The position numbers and the translations under genes were made by a program. The notes below the pieces were generated by a model that was not told where the DNA came from, ran no database searches, and was given only the letters and a program-made list of their open reading frames with translations. This document shows positions 16,987 through 25,589 of a stretch of 64,000 nucleotides of DNA, piece after piece (position 1 is the stretch's first letter; each line of letters starts with the position of its first letter). Location of the stretch: NCBI RefSeq assembly GCF_004006395.2, contig NZ_CP029758.2, positions 868,001 to 932,000 on the forward strand, written 5' to 3'. Origin of the DNA: Clostridium sp. AWRP. GTDB lineage: Bacteria > Bacillota > Clostridia > Clostridiales > Clostridiaceae.

Positions 16987-18381
16987 ATGGATCAATTAAC
17001 ATCAGAAAATCAAAATTTATCAAGAGGACTAAAAAACCGTCATGTCCAATTACTTGCAATTGGAGGTGCAATTGGTACTGGATTATTTCTTGGTTCAGGC
17101 AGGTCTATTCACTTGGCTGGTCCATCTATTTTATTTGCATATACTATAACAGGAATTATTTTATTTTTTGTAATGCGTGCCCTTGGTGAATTATTGCTTT
17201 CTAATTTAAACTACCATTCTTTTGTAGAGTTTGTGTACGATTATTTAGGAGAAGAAGCAGCATTCATTACTGGATGGACATACTGGTTCTGCTGGATTTC
17301 ACTTGCTATGGCCGATGTAGCTGCCACTGGACTTTATGTACAATACTGGATTCCGAATATACCTAGATGGGTGCCAAGCCTTATAGTTCTTGTAGTTTTA
17401 CTAATTATGAACCTTACTGCAGTAAAATTGTTTGGTGAAATGGAATTCTGGTTTGCATTAATTAAAGTTGTTGCCATTTTGGCGCTTATTATAGTTGGTA
17501 CATTTATGATTATTAAAGGATTTTCTACAAATGCTGGTGCATCTAGTTTTTCAAACCTTTGGAGACACGGCGGTTGGTTACCGAATGGGGTAAATGGTTT
17601 TATACTTTCATTTCAAATGGTTGTATTTGCTTTCACTGGAATTGAATTGGTTGGTTTAACAGCTGGTGAAACTGAAAATCCAGAACATGTTATTCCAAGG
17701 GCTATTAATAACATTCCAATTAGAATTATTATTTTCTATGTAGGAGCACTTGCTGTTATTATGGGAATATATCCATGGAATTCAATCAATCCAGCTAAAA
17801 GTCCATTTGTACAGGTATTTGCTTCAGTTGGAATTGCAGCAGCGGCAAGCATTGTAAATTTTGTTGTACTAACGTCAGCTGCATCTGCTTGTAACAGTGG
17901 TATTTTCAGTACAAGCCGTATGGTTTACTCTCTTGCTAAAGAAAATAATGCACCTGAGTCAATGAAAAAGTTAACTTCTAATCATATACCTTGTAATGCT
18001 GCAATATTTTCTGCAGCCATTATCTTAATTGCAGTTATTTTAAATTATATTATGCCAGGTGAAGTATTTGTACTAATTACAAGTATATCAACATTTTGCT
18101 ACATATATATCTGGGCAATTATAGTTATCTGTCACATGAAATATCGTAAAACTAAACCTGAACTTGCTGCCAAGAACAAATTTAAAATGCCACTTTATCC
18201 AATCATGAACTATATAATTCTAGCATTCTTTGCTTTTGTTATAGTTACATTAACACTTAATAATGAAACTCGTGTAGCTCTATTTGTAACACCTGTATGG
18301 TTTATAATGCTTGGGGTGATTTACAGGATATTTAAATCAAAAAAGAAAACTGAAGAAGAGACCAAAAGAAATTTAGCATAG
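16987..18381 (+). CDS. cycA: CycA-like D-serine/D-alanine/glycine transporter (AAT family)
   Basis: Proton-coupled amino acid permease with 12 predicted membrane segments and 464 residues. The N-terminal core RHVQLLAIGGAIGTGLFLGS and FVMRALGELLLSNL closely follow E. coli CycA, including GWTYWFCWISLAMADV where CycA has a very similar WTYWFCWVVTGMADV. The substrate assignment rests on this similarity and on the glycine riboswitch upstream. RBS AAGGTGGAGGG. Monocistronic as far as can be seen. Confidence 0.87.
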   Translation: MDQLTSENQNLSRGLKNRHVQLLAIGGAIGTGLFLGSGRSIHLAGPSILFAYTITGIILFFVMRALGELLLSNLNYHSFVEFVYDYLGEEAAFITGWTYWFCWISLAMADVAATGLYVQYWIPNIPRWVPSLIVLVVLLIMNLTAVKLFGEMEFWFALIKVVAILALIIVGTFMIIKGFSTNAGASSFSNLWRHGGWLPNGVNGFILSFQMVVFAFTGIELVGLTAGETENPEHVIPRAINNIPIRIIIFYVGALAVIMGIYPWNSINPAKSPFVQVFASVGIAAAASIVNFVVLTSAASACNSGIFSTSRMVYSLAKENNAPESMKKLTSNHIPCNAAIFSAAIILIAVILNYIMPGEVFVLITSISTFCYIYIWAIIVICHMKYRKTKPELAAKNKFKMPLYPIMNYIILAFFAFVIVTLTLNNETRVALFVTPVWFIMLGVIYRIFKSKKKTEEETKRNLA

Positions 18382-18554
18382 GTTAACAGTAAAGAAATTT
18401 ATTTCTAAATGTTATGAATTTAAATTTTTCAGATTTGTAAATTTGGTCAACCCTCTAATTAGTTTAAACAAATGTGTGTTTAATTGTAGTGATAGATTCT
18501 TAGAGTAGAAAGTAGGAATTTGCTATGATATAATGACATAGAGGTGAATGTAAG

Positions 18555-19274
18555 ATGGATGATGAGGTGAAAGTCCCAAACCATATATATCAAATGTCTA
18601 CAATAAATGCACTTGTTTCGGGACTATATGATGGATGTGTTTCATTATCTAAACTTCTTAAAAAAGGAAACTTTGGTATAGGTACTTTTAAAGGTCTAGA
18701 TGGTGAACTAACTCTCTTAAATGGAACTTTTTATAGAACCAAACCTGATGGCAGTGTATATGTATGTTCCCAAAACGTATCTGTTCCTTTTGCTGTAGTC
18801 ACTGAATTGGAAAATTATAATACTTATAATATTCAAAATTGTACTTCTTATGAAGATATAAGAAAAGAATTGGACAGCTTTATAGAAAGCAAAAATATAT
18901 TTTATGCTTTCTATATGGAGGGTAAATTTAATTATGTAAAAACACGTACTGTTGTAAAACAGAATGTGCCCTATAAGCCTATGGCTGAAGTTGTTAAAGA
19001 TCAGCCTATGTTTGAATATAATGATGTTTATGGATATGTGGTTGGATTTAGATGTCCAGATTATGTTGAAGGTCTTAATGTCCCTGGATATCATTTTCAT
19101 TTCATAAATAAAGATAAGAAATTTGGTGGACATATAAGCGAATTTTCTATTGAAAGTGCAAAGGCTTATGTACAGAACTGTTCCTGCTTTAGAATGGAGC
19201 TTCCTAAAAATGAAAGTTTCTATAATATGGAAGTGCAAGATAGAAATGATGAGATAACAAGTGTTGAAAAATAA
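18555..19274 (+). CDS. budA: Acetolactate decarboxylase
   Basis: Converts 2-acetolactate to acetoin, the step toward acetoin/2,3-butanediol and away from branched-chain amino acid synthesis. The 239-residue protein shows the family core: NALVSGLYDGCVSLSKLL at the N-terminus, FGIGTFKGLDGELTLLNG, and the zinc-binding GYHFHFINKDKKFGGH with three histidines. RBS GAGGTGAATG. A TGATATAAT extended -10 sequence lies about 25 bases upstream. No acetolactate synthase gene is adjacent, so substrate must come from a distant locus. Confidence 0.94.
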   Translation: MDDEVKVPNHIYQMSTINALVSGLYDGCVSLSKLLKKGNFGIGTFKGLDGELTLLNGTFYRTKPDGSVYVCSQNVSVPFAVVTELENYNTYNIQNCTSYEDIRKELDSFIESKNIFYAFYMEGKFNYVKTRTVVKQNVPYKPMAEVVKDQPMFEYNDVYGYVVGFRCPDYVEGLNVPGYHFHFINKDKKFGGHISEFSIESAKAYVQNCSCFRMELPKNESFYNMEVQDRNDEITSVEK

Positions 19275-19286
19275 AGTATTGATAGA

Positions 19287-19329
19287 AAAAAACACTAGAC
19301 AGTGCTAATAACAATGTCTAGTGTTTTTT
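19287..19329. terminator. Bidirectional terminator between budA and the ABC-F gene
   Basis: AAAAAACACTAGACA and TGTCTAGTGTTTTTT pair perfectly around a 13-base loop, with A and T runs at the two ends. It overlaps the 3' end of the minus-strand gene. Confidence 0.9.
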
Positions 19330-21225
19330 ATCTTGCTCAATTTTTTCATTGAGTTCATTTAGGTAAGTCCACCTGTCCATCTTTTCTTCTAGTTCTTTTT
19401 CCAGTGAATTTTTTTCGGATAAGAGATCTTCAAGAAGTATATAATCAAATGAAGCAGCTTCCATTTCTATTTTCTTTTCAGATATAGATTTTTCTAGATT
19501 TTCGATTACCTCATCTATTTTGTCAAACTCCATTTGTTCTGCATAGGTAAATTTTAAAGATTTTTCTTTTTGCAACTTATAATTGTTTTTAGCTGTATTG
19601 TTTTTAATGCTTATTTTTTCTTCGGGTATTTTTGCAGTTTCGTGAAAATGGGAGTAGTTTCCTGTATATTGAGTGATTTTACCATTTCCTTCAAAAGAGA
19701 ATATTTTATCAACTGTTTTGTCAAGGAAGTATCTGTCATGAGATACAGCTATAACAGCTCCTTCAAAGTTATTGATGTAATCTTCAAGAATTGTAAGTGT
19801 TTCTATATCAAGATCATTTGTTGGTTCGTCCAGTAAAAGTACATTAGGATAATTCATCAGTATTTTTAGAAGATATAATCTTCTTCTTTCCCCTCCTGAA
19901 AGTTTTCCAAGGGGAGTCCATTGAACTGAAGGTTCAAATAGAAAATTTTCAAGTACAGCAGAAGCACTTATTTTTTCACCCGATGAAGTTGAGGCATATT
20001 CTGATGTCCCACGTATGTATTCAATTACTCTTTCATTCATATCCATATCAGAAATTCCCTGAGAGTAGTATCCTATCTTTACTGTTTCGCCTATATCTAT
20101 ATTACCACTGTCTGGCAGAATTTTTTGAACTAAAATATTCATAAGAGTGGATTTACCACTTCCATTAGGGCCAATGATGCCTATTCTGTCATCATTTAGT
20201 ACGTTATAAGTGAAGTTTCTAATTAATGTTTTTTTACCAAAACTTTTGTTTATGTTATTCAGGTTTATGACTTTTTTACCAATTCGTGTACTCTGAAGAC
20301 TAATGTTAAGTTTTGATTTATTCAAGGATGTACCTTCTGTAGTTAATTGTTCAAATCTTTCTATTCTGGCTTTTTGCTTTGTACTTCTTGCTTTTGCGCC
20401 TCTTCTTATCCAGGAAAGTTCTTTCCTTATAAGATTTTGACGTTTCCTTTCATTGGCATTTTCAGTTTCAAGTCTTTCAGCTTTTTCTTCAAGAAAATTA
20501 CTATAGTTTCCCATATAACTATAGAGTTTTCCCCTATCAAGTTCAAACATTCTATTAGTTATTTTGTCCAAAAAAAATCTATCATGGGTTACCATAAGTA
20601 GGGCACCATTTCGTTTTGTTAAGAACTCTTCTAACCATTCTATGGTTTCATCGTCAAGATGGTTTGTAGGTTCATCAAGTATTAAAAGATTTGAAGTGGT
20701 TATAAGAGCAGATGCAAGGGCTACTCTTTTTTTCTGACCTCCAGAGAGCACAGATATTTTTTCATTAAAATCATTTATTCCAAGTTTGGTTAAAATAGTT
20801 TTAGCCTGACTTTCAATTTCCCACACATTTTGTGCATCCATTTTGGAATTTAAGGTTCCAATTTTAGCTTGAAGACTTTTGTCTTCTGGATTTTTTTCAA
20901 TGAGTTTAAGAGTTTTTTCATATTCTCGTAAAAGGCTCATAACAGGAGAAGTTCCTCTAAAAATTTGCTCAAGTACTGTTAGATTACTGTTTGCAAAATC
21001 AGAATTTTGGGGAAGGTATCCTATAGAAGTTTCTTTTGATTTAGTAATTTTGCCTCCATCTGATGTTTCGCATCCTGCAATTACTTTTAAAAGTGTGGAT
21101 TTCCCGGTACCATTTACACCTATAACACCTATTTTATCTCCTTCATTTATACCTAAACATATATTTTTAAATAATATTTTTTCGCTGTAACTTTTACTTA
21201 TATTTTCTGCAGTTAACAAGTTCAT
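19318..21225 (-). CDS. ABC-F family ATPase (Uup/YdiF-like)
   Basis: Soluble protein with two ABC domains and no membrane part, of the ribosome-associated ABC-F group. First domain: Walker A GVNGTGKSTLLK, signature LSGGQKKRVALA, Walker B LLILDEPTNHLD. Second domain: GPNGSGKSTLMN, LSGGERRRLYLL, VLLLDEPTNDLD. The Arg/Lys-rich interdomain linker (RRGAKARSTKQKARIERF) and a C-terminal coiled coil of about 90 residues resemble Uup/YdiF more than EttA. The start at 21225 (MNLLTAEN) has AAAGGATGTG upstream; the ATG at 21237 lies inside that site. Resistance versus housekeeping role cannot be told from sequence. Confidence 0.9.
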   Translation of the reverse strand: MNLLTAENISKSYSEKILFKNICLGINEGDKIGVIGVNGTGKSTLLKVIAGCETSDGGKITKSKETSIGYLPQNSDFANSNLTVLEQIFRGTSPVMSLLREYEKTLKLIEKNPEDKSLQAKIGTLNSKMDAQNVWEIESQAKTILTKLGINDFNEKISVLSGGQKKRVALASALITTSNLLILDEPTNHLDDETIEWLEEFLTKRNGALLMVTHDRFFLDKITNRMFELDRGKLYSYMGNYSNFLEEKAERLETENANERKRQNLIRKELSWIRRGAKARSTKQKARIERFEQLTTEGTSLNKSKLNISLQSTRIGKKVINLNNINKSFGKKTLIRNFTYNVLNDDRIGIIGPNGSGKSTLMNILVQKILPDSGNIDIGETVKIGYYSQGISDMDMNERVIEYIRGTSEYASTSSGEKISASAVLENFLFEPSVQWTPLGKLSGGERRRLYLLKILMNYPNVLLLDEPTNDLDIETLTILEDYINNFEGAVIAVSHDRYFLDKTVDKIFSFEGNGKITQYTGNYSHFHETAKIPEEKISIKNNTAKNNYKLQKEKSLKFTYAEQMEFDKIDEVIENLEKSISEKKIEMEAASFDYILLEDLLSEKNSLEKELEEKMDRWTYLNELNEKIEQDKKH

Positions 21226-21286
21226 TTTTTCACACATCCTTTATTTTATCATATCATGTATTGGTGCTATACCCAAATATAAAAAA

Positions 21287-21322
21287 TTCCAATAGATTTA
21301 ATTTGTATAAATTTATTGGAAT
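21287..21322 (-). terminator. Terminator of the SGNH hydrolase gene
   Basis: AATTCCAATAAAT and ATCTATTGGAATT on the minus strand form the stem; TTTTTTATATTT follows. Confidence 0.7.
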
Positions 21323-21328
21323 TTATTG

Positions 21329-22102
21329 CTATAAGTAAGGCTTTATAGCATCCCTCCATACTTTATAGCCTTTCCCGTTTACGTGTAATCCACCTATAGT
21401 ATATTCTTTATAAAGTTTGTTTTGGTTTGGCAAAGTAAAGAGGGGATACAGATTTATATATTGTACTTTTGAATTTTTACAAAGATTATTTAAGGATGCA
21501 TTTAAATTTGTTATCTGATTATATTTTGTTCTAGTTTTATATATATCTTTATTTATGGGAAGAACACTTTCTACATATATTAAAGTGTTAGGAGAATCAG
21601 TTTTTATATTTTGTATTATTTTAGAATAATTCTTAATAATTTCTTCTATAGATAATCCCTTGTCAATGTCATTTATTCCAAGCATAATAAAAATTTTTCT
21701 GGGTTTTAATTTTGTAATTTCGATTAATCTGTTTAAAGCTCCAGAAGTAGTATCAGAACTAATGCCGCGGTTTAATATATCAGGATTATCTAACAGTTCA
21801 TTCCACTGTCCAATGTCTGTAAGACTGTCTCCTAAAAATACTATTTTACCTTGTTCTCTGTATGAATTTACATAAGTTGTAACTTTTTCAATGTAATACT
21901 CAGAATAAATTTTAGAGTCCAAATTTATACTTTTAAGTATATCTGTATCTTCAGACATCACAGTATTACTTGAAAAACTTGTGGCTTGAGGTGGTGGAGA
22001 ATTTAAGGATGATTTTAAACAATTATTTGAATACAATATAATTGTAAATATTGCTATGGTACCTATTATTATCAGCAGCTTTTGTAAATTTTTAGTTTGC
22101 AT
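21329..22102 (-). CDS. Membrane-anchored SGNH/GDSL-family hydrolase
   Basis: A single N-terminal membrane segment (about residues 9-26) suggests an extracytoplasmic, membrane-tethered esterase/lipase. The SGNH blocks are visible: nucleophile in FLGDSLTDIG, glycine in RGISSDTTSG, asparagine in MLGINDID, and histidine in GGLHVNGKGY. The aspartate that normally lies three residues before the histidine (DGLH) is a glycine here, so the triad is altered. The start at 22102 has AAGGAGG six bases upstream; the ATG at 22108 touches the ribosome binding site. Substrate unknown, possibly acetylated cell-wall glycans. Confidence 0.8.
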   Translation of the reverse strand: MQTKNLQKLLIIIGTIAIFTIILYSNNCLKSSLNSPPPQATSFSSNTVMSEDTDILKSINLDSKIYSEYYIEKVTTYVNSYREQGKIVFLGDSLTDIGQWNELLDNPDILNRGISSDTTSGALNRLIEITKLKPRKIFIMLGINDIDKGLSIEEIIKNYSKIIQNIKTDSPNTLIYVESVLPINKDIYKTRTKYNQITNLNASLNNLCKNSKVQYINLYPLFTLPNQNKLYKEYTIGGLHVNGKGYKVWRDAIKPYL

Positions 22103-22242
22103 GGACATCCTCCTTAAATTTTAAAAGATATATATATCTTTACTTATTATGATAAAAAGTATGTAGGATAAATCCTAAGTAAAGGTAAAATTAAGTTAAA
22201 AGTTAATACAATATTAAGAAACTAAACAATTATTTAATATGT

Positions 22243-22262
22243 GTGACATATTGCTGTCACAT
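22243..22262. promoter_or_regulatory. Inverted repeat upstream of lgt
   Basis: TGTGACA-TATTGC-TGTCACA, a perfect 7-bp inverted repeat with a 6-base spacer, in the region between the SGNH hydrolase gene and lgt. It has the form of an operator; no T-tract follows. Confidence 0.45.
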
Positions 22263-22311
22263 AAATTGTATAAAATAATAAATGTACTTAGGTAAAGTTT
22301 AATAATAGTAA

Positions 22312-22370
22312 AATAATAGTCCCCTCTATTATTCAAATAGGCACTGATAATTGGCAGTGCTTATTTTTTG
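22312..22370 (+). terminator. Hairpin plus terminator in the lgt leader
   Basis: AATAATAG-TCCCCT-CTATTATT forms a first hairpin. It is followed by GCACTG-ATAATTGG-CAGTGC and a T-run (TTATTTTTTG), a textbook terminator. No gene on this strand ends upstream, so it either attenuates lgt or ends a small transcript. The rest of the 350-base gap shows nothing else. Confidence 0.6.
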
Positions 22371-22460
22371 TCGGTAAATTGTATTTAATTAAAAACATTG
22401 GTACAATTGGATATAAGATTATAATAACAAAATTATATTTTAGAAAGGTTGTAATGTTTT

Positions 22461-23231
22461 ATGAATCCAGTAGCATTTTCAATTAATGGCTTTCAAATAA
22501 GATGGTATGGCATAATGATAGCTTTGGGAGTCATGGCAGCACTTTTTTTAGCTAATTTTAATTGTAGAAGTAAGAATTACAATTTTGACGATATAGTAGA
22601 TACTTTTTTAATATCTTTTCCCTTTGCTATAATAGGAGCTAGGGCCTACTATGTTATTTTTCAATTTCAAGACTATAAGGATAATATAATAGACGTGTTC
22701 AATATAAGACTGGGAGGTCTTGCTATTCACGGAGGGCTTATATTTGGTCTTACAGCTGCGTACATATATACTAGACATAAAAAAATAGATTTTATAAAAT
22801 TAGCTGATTGTGTAGCACCTTCTATAATACTTGCTCAGGCAATAGGAAGGTGGGGGAATTTTTTTAACGGAGAGGCTCATGGTGGACCTGTAAGCTATCA
22901 ATTTATAAGCAAATTTCCGCTATTTATACAAAAGGGAATGTTTATAGATGGAACTTATTATCACCCTACCTTTTTATATGAATCTTTGTGGAATTTAACT
23001 GTGTGTATAATTCTCGTGTATATTTTGAGAAGAAATCATGATAGGGGTTCTGTAATATCAGCATACATAGGTTTGTACTCACTAGGAAGGTTTTTTATAG
23101 AGGGACTTAGAACTGACAGTTTAATGCTTGGAAGTATAAGAGTAGCACAGTTAGTTAGTCTTACAGGAGTTATATTTAGCATAGGTTTTTTCATATATTT
23201 AAAGCACAAGAAAAATATGAACTCATTGTAG
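22461..23231 (+). CDS. lgt: Prolipoprotein diacylglyceryl transferase
   Basis: Transfers diacylglycerol from phosphatidylglycerol to the lipobox cysteine of prelipoproteins. Seven membrane segments in 256 residues. The family signature GRWGNFFNGEAHGG is intact, and RWYGIMIALG, GARAYYVIF and GGLAIHGG motifs are also present. The ribosome binding site is modest (AAAGG about 12 bases before the ATG). A likely client, the ThiY-like lipoprotein, is encoded at the end of the window. Confidence 0.96.
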   Translation: MNPVAFSINGFQIRWYGIMIALGVMAALFLANFNCRSKNYNFDDIVDTFLISFPFAIIGARAYYVIFQFQDYKDNIIDVFNIRLGGLAIHGGLIFGLTAAYIYTRHKKIDFIKLADCVAPSIILAQAIGRWGNFFNGEAHGGPVSYQFISKFPLFIQKGMFIDGTYYHPTFLYESLWNLTVCIILVYILRRNHDRGSVISAYIGLYSLGRFFIEGLRTDSLMLGSIRVAQLVSLTGVIFSIGFFIYLKHKKNMNSL

Positions 23232-23391
23232 AATTTATCACTGAAGTTGATTTATAATCGGTCATATGCTGACAAATTTCATCACCATAAAAACTTTTAA
23301 TAAGTCTAAAACTTGTAAAAAAGTTTTTAAACGTGATTTCAATTTTGTCAGCATATTTCCCAAGGATAAGTCAACTTTTAGTCATAAATTC
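23231..23391. repeat. Long imperfect inverted repeat 1
   Basis: Left arm (23231-23300) and right arm (about 23317-23391) pair through GAATTTAT, GTTGA, CATATGCTGACAAATT (with AATTTTGTCAGCATAT), and AAAAACTTTT blocks, separated by mismatched stretches. It begins at the lgt stop codon. It is far longer than a rho-independent terminator and has no terminal T-run. Confidence 0.75.
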
Positions 23392-23425
23392 TATCTATAG
23401 ATGTTAAACATTTACTGTATTATAA

Positions 23426-23680
23426 AGATGTATTCTAACTAAAAAATAAGATTATGCGTAGATATGTTTTTTACAATAATGAAGCACATTTAAATATTTT
23501 GTATATAAGTCTTAGTAAAAAGTTTTTGAAAAACTTAGGACTTTTGAATTGTTTGAGGTACGAGTTTTCAAAAGTCCTTAGCTTTTTCAAAATGTTTTAC
23601 TTAGACTTATCAAAATATTTAAAGAGCTGAATGATGTAAAAAACATTCGGAGCATAATCTTATTTTTGTTTAGAATATCT
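23426..23680. repeat. Long imperfect inverted repeat 2
   Basis: The two arms, each about 115-120 bases, pair along almost their whole length. Matched blocks include ATTCTAA with TTAGAAT, ATAAGATTATGC with GCATAATCTTAT, TTTAAATATTTT with AAAATATTTAAA, ATAAGTCT with AGACTTAT, and AGGACTTTTGAA with TTCAAAAGTCCT. The loop lies at about 23550-23564. With inverted repeat 1 it fills the whole lgt-htrA convergent gap. No coding sequence is apparent. Confidence 0.8.
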
Positions 23681-23697
23681 ATTTTGATTTACAGGTT

Positions 23698-24912
23698 TTA
23701 TTCTGTCAATGTTAGATTCAGTGTTTTTTTACTGCCATTTCTGTTTACTACAATTTCCACTGTATCTCCAGATTTGTGAGTAGCTTTTATATCATTTATT
23801 TCACTTATAGACTTTACAGATTTACCGTCAAATTTTTGAATAACATCTCCAACCTTAAGTCCACATCTTTCTGCGGCACTAAATTCTTGTACTTCTGCTA
23901 CATATACGCCTTCAGGCATATTATATGCTTGAGAGAGCCGTGAATTTATATCTCTACATGCAATGCCTAGCTTCAAAATAGGTTTCAAAAGACCGCTTAA
24001 TTTAGGTTTTACAGTGTCTATTGGTATTGCAAATCCAATTCCTTCTACTCCACTTCCGCCTACTTTAGCAGAATTTATACCTATTACTTGGCCTGCAGAA
24101 TTTACAAGGGCACCACCGCTGTTTCCTGGGTTTATGGCAGCATCTGTTTGAAGGTAGGTTTGAGTATTATTGCCAACTTTAATATCCCTATTTGTTGCAC
24201 TTATAACACCAGTAGTTACAGTACCTAATAAGTCTTTACCAAGAGGATTTCCTATAGCTACGACAGAATCACCTACCTGAAGATTTTTGGAATCACCTAA
24301 TTCTGCTACGGCTGGCATTTTTACATTACTAGTTACTTTAATTATAGCTAAATCAAGTGTTGCATCATAATTTACTACTTTTGCAGGTGCTTCTTTTTTA
24401 TTGTTAAATATTACAGTTACTTTTTCAGCAGATTCTATAACATGATAGTTTGTAAGTATATATCCACTTTCATTTATTATTATACCTGAACCCATGCCAT
24501 CGTCTTGGCTGCTGTTATCATTTGATTGATTTCCATCAGAAAATCCCAAAATATCAGACTGTGAAGCAGTTTTTATAGATACGCCAACTACAGCAGGACC
24601 TACTTTCTTTGCAATTTCTGATACAGTAAGGCCACCTTTCGCAGTTGATACAGGGGAAGCATTTATAGTAGAAGGTTTTTCACTTCCTGTATTTTGTAAA
24701 GCTAGATTTTGATATAATGGTGTGCTCTTAAACATACCTAATGTTGGTATGAAATATAAGGCACCTGCAATTGAAATACTTCCACCTAGTATACTGCATA
24801 TTAATCCTACAGCTATATAAGACATAAATTTTTTACTTCTTTTAAGTTTATCTTTGAATTTAGTTTTTAAACTTATTTTTGAAGTATCATATTCATTGTT
24901 GAAATTACCCAT
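23698..24912 (-). CDS. htrA: HtrA/DegP-family serine protease with PDZ domain
   Basis: Membrane-anchored protease for misfolded envelope proteins. A cytoplasmic N-terminus and one membrane segment (about 33-56) lead to a trypsin-like domain. Catalytic residues: His in LTNYHVIESAE, Asp in ATLDLAIIKV, and Ser in INPGNSGGALVN. The C-terminal PDZ domain (about 310-400) contains GVYVAEVQEFSAAERCGLKV and GDVIQKFDGKSV. 404 residues and a single PDZ domain match Gram-positive HtrA proteins. RBS AGGAGG. Convergent to lgt across the long inverted repeats. Confidence 0.95.
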   Translation of the reverse strand: MGNFNNEYDTSKISLKTKFKDKLKRSKKFMSYIAVGLICSILGGSISIAGALYFIPTLGMFKSTPLYQNLALQNTGSEKPSTINASPVSTAKGGLTVSEIAKKVGPAVVGVSIKTASQSDILGFSDGNQSNDNSSQDDGMGSGIIINESGYILTNYHVIESAEKVTVIFNNKKEAPAKVVNYDATLDLAIIKVTSNVKMPAVAELGDSKNLQVGDSVVAIGNPLGKDLLGTVTTGVISATNRDIKVGNNTQTYLQTDAAINPGNSGGALVNSAGQVIGINSAKVGGSGVEGIGFAIPIDTVKPKLSGLLKPILKLGIACRDINSRLSQAYNMPEGVYVAEVQEFSAAERCGLKVGDVIQKFDGKSVKSISEINDIKATHKSGDTVEIVVNRNGSKKTLNLTLTE

Positions 24913-25034
24913 GTAAGTACCTCCTAAAAAATTTTATTATTTATTTCATGTATATATAATAGAGTTGCTTTGTTACAGTTGTATGACAGAAGTGTTAATG
25001 AGTTGTGACAATTTTGCTTCAAATTTTAATAAAT

Positions 25035-25066
25035 AGTATTGACAATACTTATTTATTATTATAACA
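25035..25066 (+). promoter_or_regulatory. marR promoter with overlapping palindrome
   Basis: AGTATTG-A-CAATACT (25035-25049) is a perfect 15-bp palindrome and includes the -35 sequence TTGACA (25039-25044). A TATAAC -10-like sequence follows. The overlap suggests that the MarR protein represses its own operon here. Confidence 0.6.
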
Positions 25067-25098
25067 TAGGTTGGGCAATTAATTAGGAGGCTAACTAA

Positions 25099-25539
25099 AT
25101 GGAAAGCAAAGTAAAATGTGAACCCTGTGATAAATTTGTAACATATTGGCTTAGGGTAATTTATAGAAATATGACAAATTTACATAATAGTAAACTTGCT
25201 AAATATGGTTTGACTACATCACAAGTAGGAGTACTTGTACATTTATGGATAGAAGATGGGTTAACTCAGAAGGAAATAGCCGAAGAACTTCAATTAAGAC
25301 CAGCTTCCATCACAGGACTTGTAAATACTTTAGTATCAAAGGGATGGATAGACAGAAGAGAGGACACTAAAGATGCTAGAATAAATAGAATTTATCTTAC
25401 AGAAGAAGGAAAAAACATAAGGCTTAAATGTATGTCAGCAAACGATGAAATAGAGGCAATCTTAAGTAATGGGTTTTCAAAAGAAGAAAAGCAGCTTATG
25501 CTTTCCTGGCTGAAAAAATTGAATAAGAATTTATTGTAG
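25099..25539 (+). CDS. MarR-family transcriptional regulator
   Basis: A 146-residue winged-helix regulator. The recognition region reads GLTQKEIAEELQLRPASITG and LVNTLVSKGWIDRREDTKDA, with the basic wing containing DRREDTKDARINRIYLTEEG. RBS TAGGAGG. It lies 50 bases upstream of a MATE efflux gene on the same strand and behind a palindromic promoter, the classic autorepressed marR-pump unit. The inducer is unknown; the N-terminal CEPCDKF cysteines could be redox or metal sensitive. Confidence 0.93.
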   Translation: MESKVKCEPCDKFVTYWLRVIYRNMTNLHNSKLAKYGLTTSQVGVLVHLWIEDGLTQKEIAEELQLRPASITGLVNTLVSKGWIDRREDTKDARINRIYLTEEGKNIRLKCMSANDEIEAILSNGFSKEEKQLMLSWLKKLNKNLL

Positions 25540-25589
25540 GACAGCCTAAAATATTTAGGCTATTAACTATTTTTATAGGAGGAATTAAT

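Noticed and set aside
18717..19295. 192-codon open frame antisense to the acetolactate decarboxylase gene
   Set aside because: Composition is typical of an antisense shadow (Phe/Ile/Ser rich), and the sense gene is clear.
22243..22262. CRP/FNR-type operator
   Set aside because: The half-sites TGTGA and TCACA are 10 bases apart, not the 6 expected for CRP-family sites.
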